Positions 1 to 7,501 of a stretch of DNA of 15,694 bases are shown piece after piece. Each line of letters starts with the position of its first letter. Within the stretch, counting starts at the first letter, position 1. The DNA is from Prosthecobacter debontii (lineage in GTDB: Bacteria; Verrucomicrobiota; Verrucomicrobiia; Verrucomicrobiales; Akkermansiaceae). The stretch is from positions 1 to 15,694 of the forward strand of contig CAMCXJ010000031.1 in assembly GCA_945883455.1 (NCBI GenBank), read 5' to 3'. A program made the position numbers and the translations under genes. The notes under the pieces are model-generated. The model did not search any database and had not been told where the DNA came from. It saw only the letters and a program-made list of their open reading frames with translations.

Positions 1-150
1 ATGCTCGCCACAGACATCACAAAACGGAGGAGCGATGCGCGGCAGACCCTCCGCGCATGGTTCGCAGAGCGCCTTCCCATCGGACAGCCCCAGCCCGCAA
101 ATCTCGCAGACCGGCGGATAGAGCCAATCAAGGCCATCAATCGAAGGCAT
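1..150 (-). CDS. ComF-family phosphoribosyltransferase-like protein, N-terminal part (cut by window edge)
   Basis: The first 50 codons of a minus-strand gene leave the window at base 1. The translation begins MPSIDGLDWLYPPVCEICGL and carries three CxxC-type cysteine pairs (C15/C18, C29/C32, C44/C47). This is the zinc-ribbon pattern (double zinc ribbon) that opens ComF/GntX-type proteins. In that family a PRTase-like domain follows, which lies outside the window. ComF takes part in DNA uptake in competent bacteria, but many ComF-like proteins in other phyla have no proven role, so I give no symbol. The gene lies 28 bp downstream of the oppC-like gene on the same strand and may be co-transcribed. 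An in-frame ATG at 165 would add five residues (MRTGK). Neither start has a good ribosome binding site. The cysteine pattern is seen directly; the family call is inference from it. Confidence 0.75.
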   Translation of the reverse strand, partial: MPSIDGLDWLYPPVCEICGLGLSDGKALCEPCAEGLPRIAPPFCDVCGEH

Positions 151-178
151 TTTCCCGGTTCGCATACGCAGAGCAGGC

Positions 179-1126
179 TCAATCCTTCGAAGATTTCGGG
201 TCGAGGGCGTCGCGGAGGCCGTCGCCGAGGAAGTTCAGCGCGAAGAGGGTAGCTGCGAAAAATAGGGAAGGGAAAAGCAGCAGGTAGGGCGTGACCTCCA
301 TACGATCCGCGCCTTCCTTGATAAGGATGCCCCATGAGGAGTTCGGTGGTTTTACGCCGAGACCGAGGAAGGACAGCACACTCTCCAGTAGCATAATCCC
401 GGGCACGGCGAGCGTGGTGTAAATGATGATGGGCCCGATCACGTTTGGCAGGATGTGGCGGAATAGGATGCGGAAACGGCTCAGTCCCAGCGAGACCGCG
501 GCCTCCACAAAATCCAGGTTTTTCACGCTCAACACTTGCGCGCGGACGATGCGGGCGATGGTGAGCCAGCCGATCGCGCCAATCGCGATGAACAGCGGAA
601 TCAACGTGGTGATGGGGGCGACGCGGTCGCGTTCCCAGCCAGTGGTTTCGATGATCCAAGTGGTGAAATCAGAGGAAGGTTCATCCACTACTAGCGCGAA
701 AAGGATCACCAGCACAAGGAAGGGCAGGGCGAAGAGGATGTCCACAAAACGCATCATCACCGCATCGGTCTTACCGCCTACATAACCGGAAATCGCGCCG
801 TAGATTACGCCGATAATCACCGCCACGCCGGTGGCCACAAAGCCCACAAGCAAAGAAACTTGGCCGCCATAGAGCACGCGCGCGAAGAGATCCCGTCCGA
901 GCTGGTCGGTGCCGAACCAATGAATGCCATCGGGCGCTGCCGCGGGATTGGCGAGGTTGATCACCGTCGGATTATTTACGAAAGGCAGGAACGGCACGAT
1001 GAAGCATGCGATCACCACAACCACTAAAACGCCCAGACTGAGAAGCGCCGGCTTGTTCCGCGCCAGCCGGTGCCACGCATCTTTCCAGAGAGAGCTGCCT
1101 TGGGATGGTTTCACTACATTTGCCAC
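179..1126 (-). CDS. ABC transporter permease, OppC/DppC type (peptide/nickel family)
   Basis: This is an inner-membrane permease subunit of a peptide-type ABC importer, 315 aa, the usual length for OppC/DppC. Residues 10-30 (LWKDAWHRLARNKPALLS) match the OppC N-terminal extension, followed by a first membrane span at about 28-50. The family hallmark FGTDQLGRDLFARV is at 71-84. The EAA loop that docks on the ATPase is at about 208-227 (EAAVSLGLSR and on to ILPN), with further spans at 90-115, 130-147, 175-195, 230-255 and 280-300. The start is GTG at 1126; an in-frame TAG lies seven codons upstream, so no longer start is possible. OppC normally sits directly after OppB and near ATPases and a binding protein. 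Here the upstream gene is an esterase and the downstream gene is comF-like, so the partner subunits must be encoded elsewhere. The substrate cannot be told from the sequence. Confidence 0.93.
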   Translation of the reverse strand: MANVVKPSQGSSLWKDAWHRLARNKPALLSLGVLVVVVIACFIVPFLPFVNNPTVINLANPAAAPDGIHWFGTDQLGRDLFARVLYGGQVSLLVGFVATGVAVIIGVIYGAISGYVGGKTDAVMMRFVDILFALPFLVLVILFALVVDEPSSDFTTWIIETTGWERDRVAPITTLIPLFIAIGAIGWLTIARIVRAQVLSVKNLDFVEAAVSLGLSRFRILFRHILPNVIGPIIIYTTLAVPGIMLLESVLSFLGLGVKPPNSSWGILIKEGADRMEVTPYLLLFPSLFFAATLFALNFLGDGLRDALDPKSSKD

Positions 1127-1179
1127 GCCCGGAAACTAAATGCCCGCGAGCCGTTTGGAGAGAATTTTTTTTCCGAAAT

Positions 1180-1203
1180 GGGACGACCGAGCCGGATCGT
1201 CCC
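1180..1203 (-). terminator. Hairpin overlapping the esterase stop codon
   Basis: A perfect 7-bp stem (GGGACGA at 1180-1186, TCGTCCC at 1197-1203) encloses a 10-nt loop that holds a further CCG/CGG pair. It overlaps the TAG stop of the esterase gene. No T-run follows on the minus strand; an A-run follows instead. It is therefore a poor intrinsic terminator and may be a 3'-end protecting hairpin or attenuating structure before the oppC-like gene. Confidence 0.3.
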
Positions 1204-2414
1204 TACCGGGCGAGCAGCTCGACCATGGCCTTCCCCATGCCTTCGCCCACATTCATGTATGTCTCTCCATTGCCACCGTAATGGCTACCGCTACTTCCTC
1301 CATTGGCGACAGGTTGTGTAAAGAACACGGCGGCTTGATCTTTGAATTCGGGGAGCGCGACGAAATCAAACATCTTCTTAGAGAGAGGGGCGTTCATATC
1401 GTGCTCGCCCAAGGTGGCACAAACGAACTTGGCGTTCGGTGCGTTGAAGTCCTTTCTCAGGTCATTGAAGAGAAACGCCAGGTTCTTGTCGTAATTTTCG
1501 ACGCTGCCCTTGCCCGCCTCGGCATTTCCCTGCCACCAGAAGAATCCGGCCACTTCGAATTTCGTCCCGCCGGGATAATAGGTTGCCAGATCCTTCAGTG
1601 CGGTTTGGGCGGCTCCCACATCCTGATCGTACTGCAGGCCCGCATACCAGCCGCCGTTTTTCGCCTTGGCTTCTTCACTGACTTTCCGGTTCGAGCTCTC
1701 CGAGTCCCCTTGGTATGATCCACCGTTTGCTCCGGTGCCCACCGCACTGGGAGGCAACAGGTCCCAGCCCAAGGCGCGATTGCCCACGCACGACTTCAGT
1801 AGCATAACCGGGGCGTCCATGGCGTGGCCCAGATAATTCCCTATTCCGATTTCCGGCCCGAATTTCTTGGTGCCATTGCCGTTTTCGGCGGTTAACCAAT
1901 CATTGAATTTCAGGGCTCCCATGCAGAAAAAGACATTCCGCACGTCCTTCCGCACGTTCCAGTTTCCGGCATCATCGACGAGGTACGGATATTTTTCAGC
2001 CGCAACCCCCTTGACCGGACCGGGATTGCCGAAACCCAGCATGTTGGACTGCCCCATCATGACGAAAACCTGCACCGGCTTGGTCATATCCGCTTCCTTG
2101 CCATCGGGATCGGGGAGGACTTTGGGCGGCTCCTCCACTTTCACGGAGGAAGCCGCGGCGGCGGGAGCGGGCGGCGCGATGGTTCCCTTTTCCTTGAGGA
2201 AAGCGATGTCATCGGCGGAAAGCTTGTCCTGCGTGAAAGTCAGATCCTTGCCGTTGGCGAGCGTCACGGTCACTTTGCCTGTCTCGGCGCTGTAAGCTTT
2301 CAGCTCGCCCTCGAAGGTTTTCGTGCCGTCGGAATTTTTCCACGTGCGGGCATCGGCGGCGCCCTGGGAAAGGAACAGCGCGGCAAAAACGGTGGCGATA
2401 CGTCGGGTTTTCAT
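1203..2414 (-). CDS. Secreted carbohydrate (sialate O-acetyl) esterase with N-terminal SHD1-like domain
   Basis: This 403-aa protein is predicted to be exported. Residues 1-22 (MKTRRIATVFAALFLSQGAADA) form a signal peptide, and I chose ATG 2414 because it starts exactly there; the open frame runs further upstream to 2501 but encodes unlikely residues. Residues 23-75 (RTWKNSDGTKTFEGEL and on to DKLSADD) resemble the SLA1-homology (SHD1) domain common in secreted planctomycete and verrucomicrobial proteins. After a Pro/Ala linker (79-110), residues 113-403 form a SASA/CE6-type SGNH esterase. The nucleophile motif is GQSNM (S123), the WWQGNAE block is at 293-299, and the likely catalytic His is H378 in GSHYGGNGETY. 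The usual D-x-x-H aspartate is not present at that point (Ser instead). It probably removes acetyl groups from polysaccharide outside the cytoplasm. It follows the PocR-AraC gene by 123 bp. The exact substrate is unknown. Confidence 0.88.
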   Translation of the reverse strand: MKTRRIATVFAALFLSQGAADARTWKNSDGTKTFEGELKAYSAETGKVTVTLANGKDLTFTQDKLSADDIAFLKEKGTIAPPAPAAAASSVKVEEPPKVLPDPDGKEADMTKPVQVFVMMGQSNMLGFGNPGPVKGVAAEKYPYLVDDAGNWNVRKDVRNVFFCMGALKFNDWLTAENGNGTKKFGPEIGIGNYLGHAMDAPVMLLKSCVGNRALGWDLLPPSAVGTGANGGSYQGDSESSNRKVSEEAKAKNGGWYAGLQYDQDVGAAQTALKDLATYYPGGTKFEVAGFFWWQGNAEAGKGSVENYDKNLAFLFNDLRKDFNAPNAKFVCATLGEHDMNAPLSKKMFDFVALPEFKDQAAVFFTQPVANGGSSGSHYGGNGETYMNVGEGMGKAMVELLAR

Positions 2415-2509
2415 GATTTGTTCGGTGGACGGGATTCTGAACGGGAAAAATCCGTGGGATCTTTCCTGTGATGCCATTTTATAGCAGCCGACACGCGGCA
2501 TTCAAACGC

Positions 2510-2523
2510 CTTTTCGCGAAAAG
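2510..2523 (-). terminator. Palindromic hairpin downstream of the PocR-AraC gene
   Basis: A perfect 14-bp palindrome (CTTTTCGCGAAAAG) lies 15 bp beyond the stop codon of the PocR-AraC gene. Read leftward, the hairpin (with flanking CGC/GCG around 2507-2525) is followed by only a short TTT. It may be a weak terminator between regulator and esterase, or a binding site in the leader of the esterase gene. Confidence 0.35.
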
Positions 2524-2537
2524 CGGGGGAAACGGCA

Positions 2538-3455
2538 TCAGCACGCCGCGAGCTTGGAGAGCTCCTCGCGGCGGAAGTTCGTCGGGGAGTTCCCGGTGAA
2601 GCGGGCGAAGCTGCGGTTGAACTGGGAGAGCGATTGGTAGCCGATGTGGAAAGCGATCTCGGAAACGCGCGCCTGAGGCTTGAGCAGCTCCTTTTTCGCC
2701 CACTCGATGCGGCGGCGGTTGATGTAATCGGTGAGCGTGAGGCCGGTGGCTTCCTTGAAAACGCGGCAGAAATGGGATTCGCTGAGGCCTGCATGCCTCG
2801 CGACGAGCGGCAGCGGCAAGGGATCCGCGAGGGTTTTCTCGATGAATTTCCTCGCACGCGCCACGGCCTCCGGCTCATCGCCGTCGCTTACGATGGCAAG
2901 CTTCTCCGCGTGCTTGCTGAGTTGTTCGCCGAAGGTGGCCAATAGCGTGACCATGCTCCGGTAGCGCTCAGGCTCGACGACACGGGTCTGGAAATACGCT
3001 GTGCGCAGCTTTTCGATGTCGTCCTTGGTCAGCCCCTGACGCGCAAGCGTGGCGGCGGTCCTGTCGAAGTCCTTCGGCTCGGGGACTTTGTGGAAAACAT
3101 GGCCCGTCCGCAGCATCCCGATCAGCGACCCGCCGCAGCGGACGGGAACGGCGCTAGCGGACATGCCCGTGAAGCATTTGCACGAGGAAGGGCCGTTGAT
3201 CGCGGCCTCCTCGGTGAGGCGGCGGTTGATGTCGACGCACGCGCCGCAGGCTTTCTCACAGACATTCAGCTTCGCGCAAAACGGGCTCACGTTGTCGAAC
3301 CCGGTGCAGATCTCGCGGGGCGTGGCATCGGGTTTTACCAGCTTCAGGGGTAGGCCGGTGGCGCAGCGGAAGGCCTCTTGATACGTGATCAGGAGCTCCG
3401 ATTGGAGGAGCTTGCCAAAAAGCGCATCGTTGAATGTATCCGTTTCGTGGTTCAT
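2538..3455 (-). CDS. AraC-family transcriptional regulator with PocR sensory domain
   Basis: This 305-aa cytoplasmic regulator has two parts. Residues about 12-175 match the PocR ligand-sensing domain: an N-terminal helix (LFGKLLQSELLITYQEAF), then a cysteine-rich block with C50, C60, C66, C70, C73, C92 and C94, then GGSLIGMLRTGHVF at 109-122. Residues 198-300 form a two-helix-turn-helix AraC domain. The first HTH is around LPLVARHAGLSESHFCRVFK and the second around VSEIAFHIGYQSLSQFNRSF, ending in the typical TGNSPTNFR. PocR regulates propanediol use in Salmonella, while verrucomicrobial and planctomycete relatives often sit beside sugar genes. Here it lies between the galactose-type operon and a carbohydrate esterase, so regulation of one or both is likely but not shown. 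The start at ATG 3455 has no ribosome binding site. Confidence 0.92.
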   Translation of the reverse strand: MNHETDTFNDALFGKLLQSELLITYQEAFRCATGLPLKLVKPDATPREICTGFDNVSPFCAKLNVCEKACGACVDINRRLTEEAAINGPSSCKCFTGMSASAVPVRCGGSLIGMLRTGHVFHKVPEPKDFDRTAATLARQGLTKDDIEKLRTAYFQTRVVEPERYRSMVTLLATFGEQLSKHAEKLAIVSDGDEPEAVARARKFIEKTLADPLPLPLVARHAGLSESHFCRVFKEATGLTLTDYINRRRIEWAKKELLKPQARVSEIAFHIGYQSLSQFNRSFARFTGNSPTNFRREELSKLAAC

Positions 3456-3555
3456 TTCAGCTGAGGCGCAGCGTGCCGCCGTGCAGTCATCCTTTTAACA
3501 AGATTCCCGCGCCACGCAACCATGGAACAACTCCATTTAGGCGTCAATTCCCGCC

Positions 3556-3595
3556 ATCCCGGTGTGCAGGGCTGCAACCGCTTCGCTTCCGGGAT
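3556..3595. repeat. Inverted repeat in the gap between the DUF2238 and PocR-AraC genes
   Basis: Arms ATCCCGG (3556-3562) and CCGGGAT (3589-3595) are perfectly complementary across 26 nt, and the spacer contains a smaller TGCA/TGCA pair. It lies just past the DUF2238 stop and about 100 bp upstream of the regulator start. It could be a 3'-end structure or an operator. No T-run follows in either direction. Nothing else is recognisable in 3456-3607. Confidence 0.25.
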
Positions 3596-3607
3596 TCTCG
3601 GCCGACA

Positions 3608-4261
3608 TCATCCGACCCTATCCCCAACCTGCCGTTGAACTGAATGGCCCGCGCGCCGGATCAGCGCTGCGGCGACCAGCACACCTGCAAAGTTGGCCAC
3701 CAGATCCCAGCCTGTGTTCTCGTAGTCGCCGATGCTGTTTTCGGGCAGCAGGTGGGTGGCAATGAATTCGACCATCTCGTTCAAGGCTCCGAAGCCCATG
3801 CCAGCCGCCACGCACACCAGCAGGACGCCCGGCGACGCGAGCTCCGGCGAGCCATCGGGCAAGCGCAGCGCGGACTTCAGGATGTGCCAGCACAGCCAGG
3901 TAGTGATGCCGAAACCGTAGGCGTGAACGAGATGGTCGTATCTGAGACAACCCGGGATCAGCCACCAGCTGTAGAGCAGCGAGCTTCCGCTGTTAGGCAG
4001 TGTCAACAGGCCTCCGGCCATGTGGAGCAGCCCCCACACGCTGAAAGTCCAGAGCAGTGGCGCGGTGAGCGGGTATCGCCGGTCGACAAGGTAAAGCGAC
4101 GGAACCAGCACCGCCATCACCCCGAGATATAAAGGCAACCCGCGGCTACCCCATGCCAGCGCGCCGACGGCGGCTAGGGCGACATAGAGGCCGGTGAAGG
4201 CAAGCACCGGCGCAAGCCGGAAAGATGGGGCGGGGTTCCTCATACCATCCCATGCTGTCAT
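3608..4261 (-). CDS. DUF2238-family (YjdF-like) integral membrane protein
   Basis: This 217-aa polytopic membrane protein has no known function. Hydrophobic spans are visible at about 16-37, 42-58, 68-88, 110-130, 145-165 and 185-200. Family marks of DUF2238 are present: RYDHLVHAYGFG at 107-118, ALNEMVEF at 159-166 and ENTGWDLVANFAGV at 181-194, with conserved His, Asp, Glu and Trp residues within or beside membrane spans. These polar residues suggest more than a simple structural role, but that is speculation. The gene follows galK by 24-36 bp and is probably in the same transcript. I chose ATG 4261; GTG 4273 (adding MGVV) and ATG 4243 are also possible, and none has a clear ribosome binding site. 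Its place after the symporter and kinase may be chance or may hint at a role at the envelope during sugar uptake. Confidence 0.85.
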   Translation of the reverse strand: MTAWDGMRNPAPSFRLAPVLAFTGLYVALAAVGALAWGSRGLPLYLGVMAVLVPSLYLVDRRYPLTAPLLWTFSVWGLLHMAGGLLTLPNSGSSLLYSWWLIPGCLRYDHLVHAYGFGITTWLCWHILKSALRLPDGSPELASPGVLLVCVAAGMGFGALNEMVEFIATHLLPENSIGDYENTGWDLVANFAGVLVAAALIRRAGHSVQRQVGDRVG

Positions 4262-4297
4262 GACCACGCCCACGCGTCACCGGCAAAAACATCGGGT

Positions 4298-5464
4298 TCA
4301 CACCAACCTCGCGCCCTCCGCCGGGCGGGTGGCGAAGATTTCCGGCGCGAAACCGAACTCCGCCTCGTAGGATGCCACGAGGGCTGCGGCGATGGCTTGC
4401 GCCTTGTCCGCTTGGCAGAGCGTGACCGTGGAGCCGCCGAAGCCGCCGCCTGTCATCCGCGCGCCGATCACGCCCTCAAGGCCGCGCGCGGCTTTCACGA
4501 GGTGGTCGAGCTCCGGGCAGGAAACCTCGAAATCATCGCGCAGGGAATCGTGGCTGGCATACATGAGGCCGCCGAGCTTGGAAAAATCATTTCCTTTCAA
4601 CGCATCCACCGCACCGATGGTTCGCGCGATTTCACCGACGACATGACGGCTGCGGCGGAAGGTGATGGCATCCATTTTCCCCTCAGTACCATTGAGATCC
4701 GCAGGGGTGACATCGCGCCAGCTCGTCTTGCCGATGGCGGCGAGGCCGTCCTCCGTGCTTTTCCGGCGTGCCGCGTAGCCGCCGTCGGAAAGCTCGTGGG
4801 AAACCTTGGTGTTAGATACGAGGATGGTCAGCGCTGGATCGGCGAAGGGCACCATCTCCGTTTCCGTGGAGCGGCAGTCGATGAGGATGAGTTGGTCTGC
4901 CTTTCCGAAGGCGGACGCGAACTGATCCATGATCCCGCAGGGCACGCCCGCGAAATCATGCTCCGCTTTCTGCGCCAGCAGCGCCTTTTCGCGCGTGCCG
5001 AGGGATATGCCCGTGAAGCCCTCCAGCAAAGTCGCCATGGCGCACTCCAGCGCGGCGGAGGAGGAAAGCCCCGCGCCCACCGGCAGGCTGGAGACGATGA
5101 ACGCATCGAACCCCGGCACCGCGATCCCGCGCAACCGGAAGCCCTCGATCACGCCGCGCAGGTAGTTCGACCATTTCGGATCGGAAATTTCCTGCGGCGC
5201 TCCCAGCGGGATCACCGCGCCATCGGTATCGAAAGAAGTCGCGACGCGAATCTCCGAAGTCCCGTTCGGCGCGGCGGCGATGACCACCGCCCGCTGGATT
5301 GCGAAGGGCAGCACGAAGCCATCGCAGTAATCGATGTGCTCGCCGATCAGGTTCACCCTGCCCGGAGCTACGGCAACCGTAGTAGCTGAAACGCCGTAGC
5401 GGGAGAGCAGCGCGGCACCCGCCTCGGAGACGAGGCTGTCGGTAGGGGTGTTCGGGGAAAGCAT
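4298..5464 (-). CDS. galK: Galactokinase
   Basis: GalK phosphorylates alpha-D-galactose at C1 with ATP, the entry step of the Leloir pathway in the cytoplasm. The 388-aa length is normal for bacterial GalK. The galactokinase signature GRVNLIGEHIDYCDGF is at 35-50 and includes the catalytic Arg (R36). The GHMP ATP-binding motif PVGAGLSSSAALE is at 128-140. The catalytic Asp lies in GIMDQFAS (D180), and the third GHMP motif ARMTGGGFGGSTV is at 335-347. The C-terminal ATRPAEGA is also typical. It is 22 bp downstream of the sugar symporter, which supports uptake and phosphorylation of galactose as one unit. galT, galE and galM are not in the window. The start ATG 5464 has no Shine-Dalgarno sequence. 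Closely related GHMP kinases such as N-acetylgalactosamine kinase are less likely because the signature matches GalK throughout. Confidence 0.95.
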   Translation of the reverse strand: MLSPNTPTDSLVSEAGAALLSRYGVSATTVAVAPGRVNLIGEHIDYCDGFVLPFAIQRAVVIAAAPNGTSEIRVATSFDTDGAVIPLGAPQEISDPKWSNYLRGVIEGFRLRGIAVPGFDAFIVSSLPVGAGLSSSAALECAMATLLEGFTGISLGTREKALLAQKAEHDFAGVPCGIMDQFASAFGKADQLILIDCRSTETEMVPFADPALTILVSNTKVSHELSDGGYAARRKSTEDGLAAIGKTSWRDVTPADLNGTEGKMDAITFRRSRHVVGEIARTIGAVDALKGNDFSKLGGLMYASHDSLRDDFEVSCPELDHLVKAARGLEGVIGARMTGGGFGGSTVTLCQADKAQAIAAALVASYEAEFGFAPEIFATRPAEGARLV

Positions 5465-5486
5465 GGCGGGTGGATCAACGGTGGCG

Positions 5487-7442
5487 TTACCAGAAAACCG
5501 CGTAGAGGGCGATTGTTAACGCAACTACCACGAAGCCCACCACCTTCGCGCTGGAGGATGTGGTCAGCTCGATCTGGTCGTTTACCGGAAGTATGACCGG
5601 CTTGGCCAGCGGCTTGAGGATGGTGACAATCGCGCCGATTAGCATGACGAGGGTGAAACAGATGGCCATCCGATCCAGGAAGGCCATTTCCTTCGCGTAC
5701 CACCAACCCTTTTCGACAATCATCGGGCCGAACACCCATTTTAGAGCGCCATAGGACACTATGTTGGTCACGATGCCAATCATGCCGAACCAGCGTGGGG
5801 TGCGCGGCGAGAAGAAGCCGAAGATGAACACGCCCAGAATTCCCGAAGAGATGAAGCCTTGGAACTCCTGAATGTATGAGAAGATCGATGCAAAGTTGCT
5901 GAGCTGCGGGGCGATGAGTGCAGCAAGAATAACGAAGATCACCACGAACATGCGGCCTACGAAGACCAGCTTGGTTGAATCCGTAACGCCGGTGGCCTTG
6001 GAATAGAGGTCGATCGCAGCGATCGTCGAGGCAGAGTTGAGCATCGAGGCCAGTGAGCTGATGACGGCTCCGCAGAGTGCGGCCAGCACGAACCATGAGA
6101 TCAGCGGGTGAGGCTTGATCAGGTTGCGCACCAGTACGGGAAACGCGGCATCGTAATCATAGCCCTTGAGATCGCCCGCAGAGTTTCCTGCCTTACTGGC
6201 AAATGCATTGATCTGCGCGGCGATCTGCTCAGCAGTTGCGTCCGCAGGCAGATCCACTTGGCCTCCGGCGGCTTTCGCGTTCGCGGCAAAGACTGTTGCC
6301 GCAAGCGCGGGTTCCAGCTTCACGAACTCGGTGTTCACTTTATAGACGGCTGACTGTCCGCCCTTCTCGATGATTGTCTGGTTGGAGGATTGGGCTCCTT
6401 TTTGCAGGTCGCCCGAGAACAGGTTGAAAGCAAGGATGCCGGGGATGACGACTACGAAAGGAATGATGAGCTTGAGGAAAGCGGCGAAAACAATGCCCTT
6501 CTGTCCCTCCGCGAGCGACTTGGAACCGAGCGTTCGCTGGACGATATACTGGTTGAGCCCCCAATAGAAGAGGTTGGGAATCCATAGCCCGATGAGCAGC
6601 GCGGTCCACGGGATGTCGGAGTCCTCTTTCGGGCGCACCATGTGCATTTTGCCACCTGAGAGATTATCTCCGTTCCGCGCCACGGCCTCGCCATTCTTTC
6701 CATCGTTGAGAAGCATCATCCGCTCCCAGGCACCGGCACCTTCGAGATCCGCCACCGTCGCGCTGGAGTTCGCCACTTTGGTCAGGATCAGGTCTTCCGC
6801 CGGCCGGTCGGAAAGCGCGCTCATCGCGAAGGCCAGGACGACAATCCCTCCGAGTATCAGGGCCGCTCCCCAAATCAAATCAGTCCAAGCGCAGGCCTTC
6901 AGGCCTCCCACGAAAACATAGACCGCCGCGAAGATGGCGATCAGCCAGCACATCGCCGTCAGGTTGTTGAGAACCGGCACGGTGTTGTAATACTCCGAGA
7001 TGAACTTCGCACCCGAGAAGATGACCGAGGAGGTCGCCACGAAGACCAGGGTGACAATCGCCGGGATGGCCATTGTGAACCGGGCAACAGCATCGAAGCG
7101 GTATTCGAGGAACTCCGGGATGGTGTAAAGGCCGGCCTTGAGGAAGCGGGGTAGGAACCAGAACGCGACGATGACGAGCGTGACTGCGGCGATCCATTCG
7201 TAGGAGGCGATGGCCATGCCGAGCCAGTTCGCGGAAGATCCGGACATGCCTACAAACTGCTCCGTCGAGATATTCGCCGCGATCAGCGAGAAGCCGACGA
7301 GCCACCAAGTCAGGCCGCGACCCGCAAGGAAATAATCTGAAGCGTTTGTTTCCGCGCCCGTCTCATCGCGGCTTTTCCAAATGCCGAGGGCGATTACGCC
7401 GACAACGGCGACAATGAAGAGAATGATTTCAATGCTATTCAT
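5487..7442 (-). CDS. Sodium/sugar symporter of the SSS family (vSGLT-like)
   Basis: This 651-aa inner-membrane symporter couples sodium influx to sugar uptake. Close resemblance to Vibrio vSGLT is visible throughout: DYFLAGRGLTWWLVG (36-50), AANISTEQFVGMSGS (55-69, with N57, E61 and Q62 at sugar-binding positions), ASYEW (79-83), YTIPEFLEYRF (106-116), NLFYWGLNQYIVQRTLGSKS (290-309) and the sodium-site segment ISSLASMLNSAST (461-473). About 14 membrane spans are expected. It is about 100 residues longer than vSGLT, mostly in a polar, Ala-rich loop at about 345-430. Galactose or glucose is the likely substrate given vSGLT similarity and galK 22 bp downstream. It is the first gene of the leftward operon. 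The leader is C-rich without a Shine-Dalgarno sequence. An AraC-type direct-repeat pair lies about 60-90 bp upstream. Confidence 0.94.
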   Translation of the reverse strand: MNSIEIILFIVAVVGVIALGIWKSRDETGAETNASDYFLAGRGLTWWLVGFSLIAANISTEQFVGMSGSSANWLGMAIASYEWIAAVTLVIVAFWFLPRFLKAGLYTIPEFLEYRFDAVARFTMAIPAIVTLVFVATSSVIFSGAKFISEYYNTVPVLNNLTAMCWLIAIFAAVYVFVGGLKACAWTDLIWGAALILGGIVVLAFAMSALSDRPAEDLILTKVANSSATVADLEGAGAWERMMLLNDGKNGEAVARNGDNLSGGKMHMVRPKEDSDIPWTALLIGLWIPNLFYWGLNQYIVQRTLGSKSLAEGQKGIVFAAFLKLIIPFVVVIPGILAFNLFSGDLQKGAQSSNQTIIEKGGQSAVYKVNTEFVKLEPALAATVFAANAKAAGGQVDLPADATAEQIAAQINAFASKAGNSAGDLKGYDYDAAFPVLVRNLIKPHPLISWFVLAALCGAVISSLASMLNSASTIAAIDLYSKATGVTDSTKLVFVGRMFVVIFVILAALIAPQLSNFASIFSYIQEFQGFISSGILGVFIFGFFSPRTPRWFGMIGIVTNIVSYGALKWVFGPMIVEKGWWYAKEMAFLDRMAICFTLVMLIGAIVTILKPLAKPVILPVNDQIELTTSSSAKVVGFVVVALTIALYAVFW

Positions 7443-7446
7443 ACTT

Positions 7447-7468
7447 GGGGTTTTTGGGGTTGGGCGGG
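7447..7468 (+). other. G-quadruplex-capable G tract beside the symporter start codon
   Basis: The plus strand carries four G-runs (GGGG, GGGG, GGG, GGG) separated by loops of 5, 2 and 1 nt, beginning 5 bp upstream of the symporter ATG. This meets the usual G-quadruplex pattern. For the leftward gene it is the template strand, so the mRNA leader is C-rich and could not fold this way itself. Confidence 0.4.
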
Positions 7469-7501
7469 ACTTACCGCACGGAGATTCTTAGTTTCCTCCG
7501 C

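Noticed and set aside
4397..5389. 330-codon open frame antisense to galK
   Set aside because: Low-complexity Arg/Ala/Gly-rich translation with no domain pattern; galK on the other strand has all its motifs.
4298..5464. Ile in place of Thr in the galactokinase signature (GEHIDY)
   Set aside because: The signature allows variation at this position, and all catalytic residues are present, so it is not a sign of lost function.
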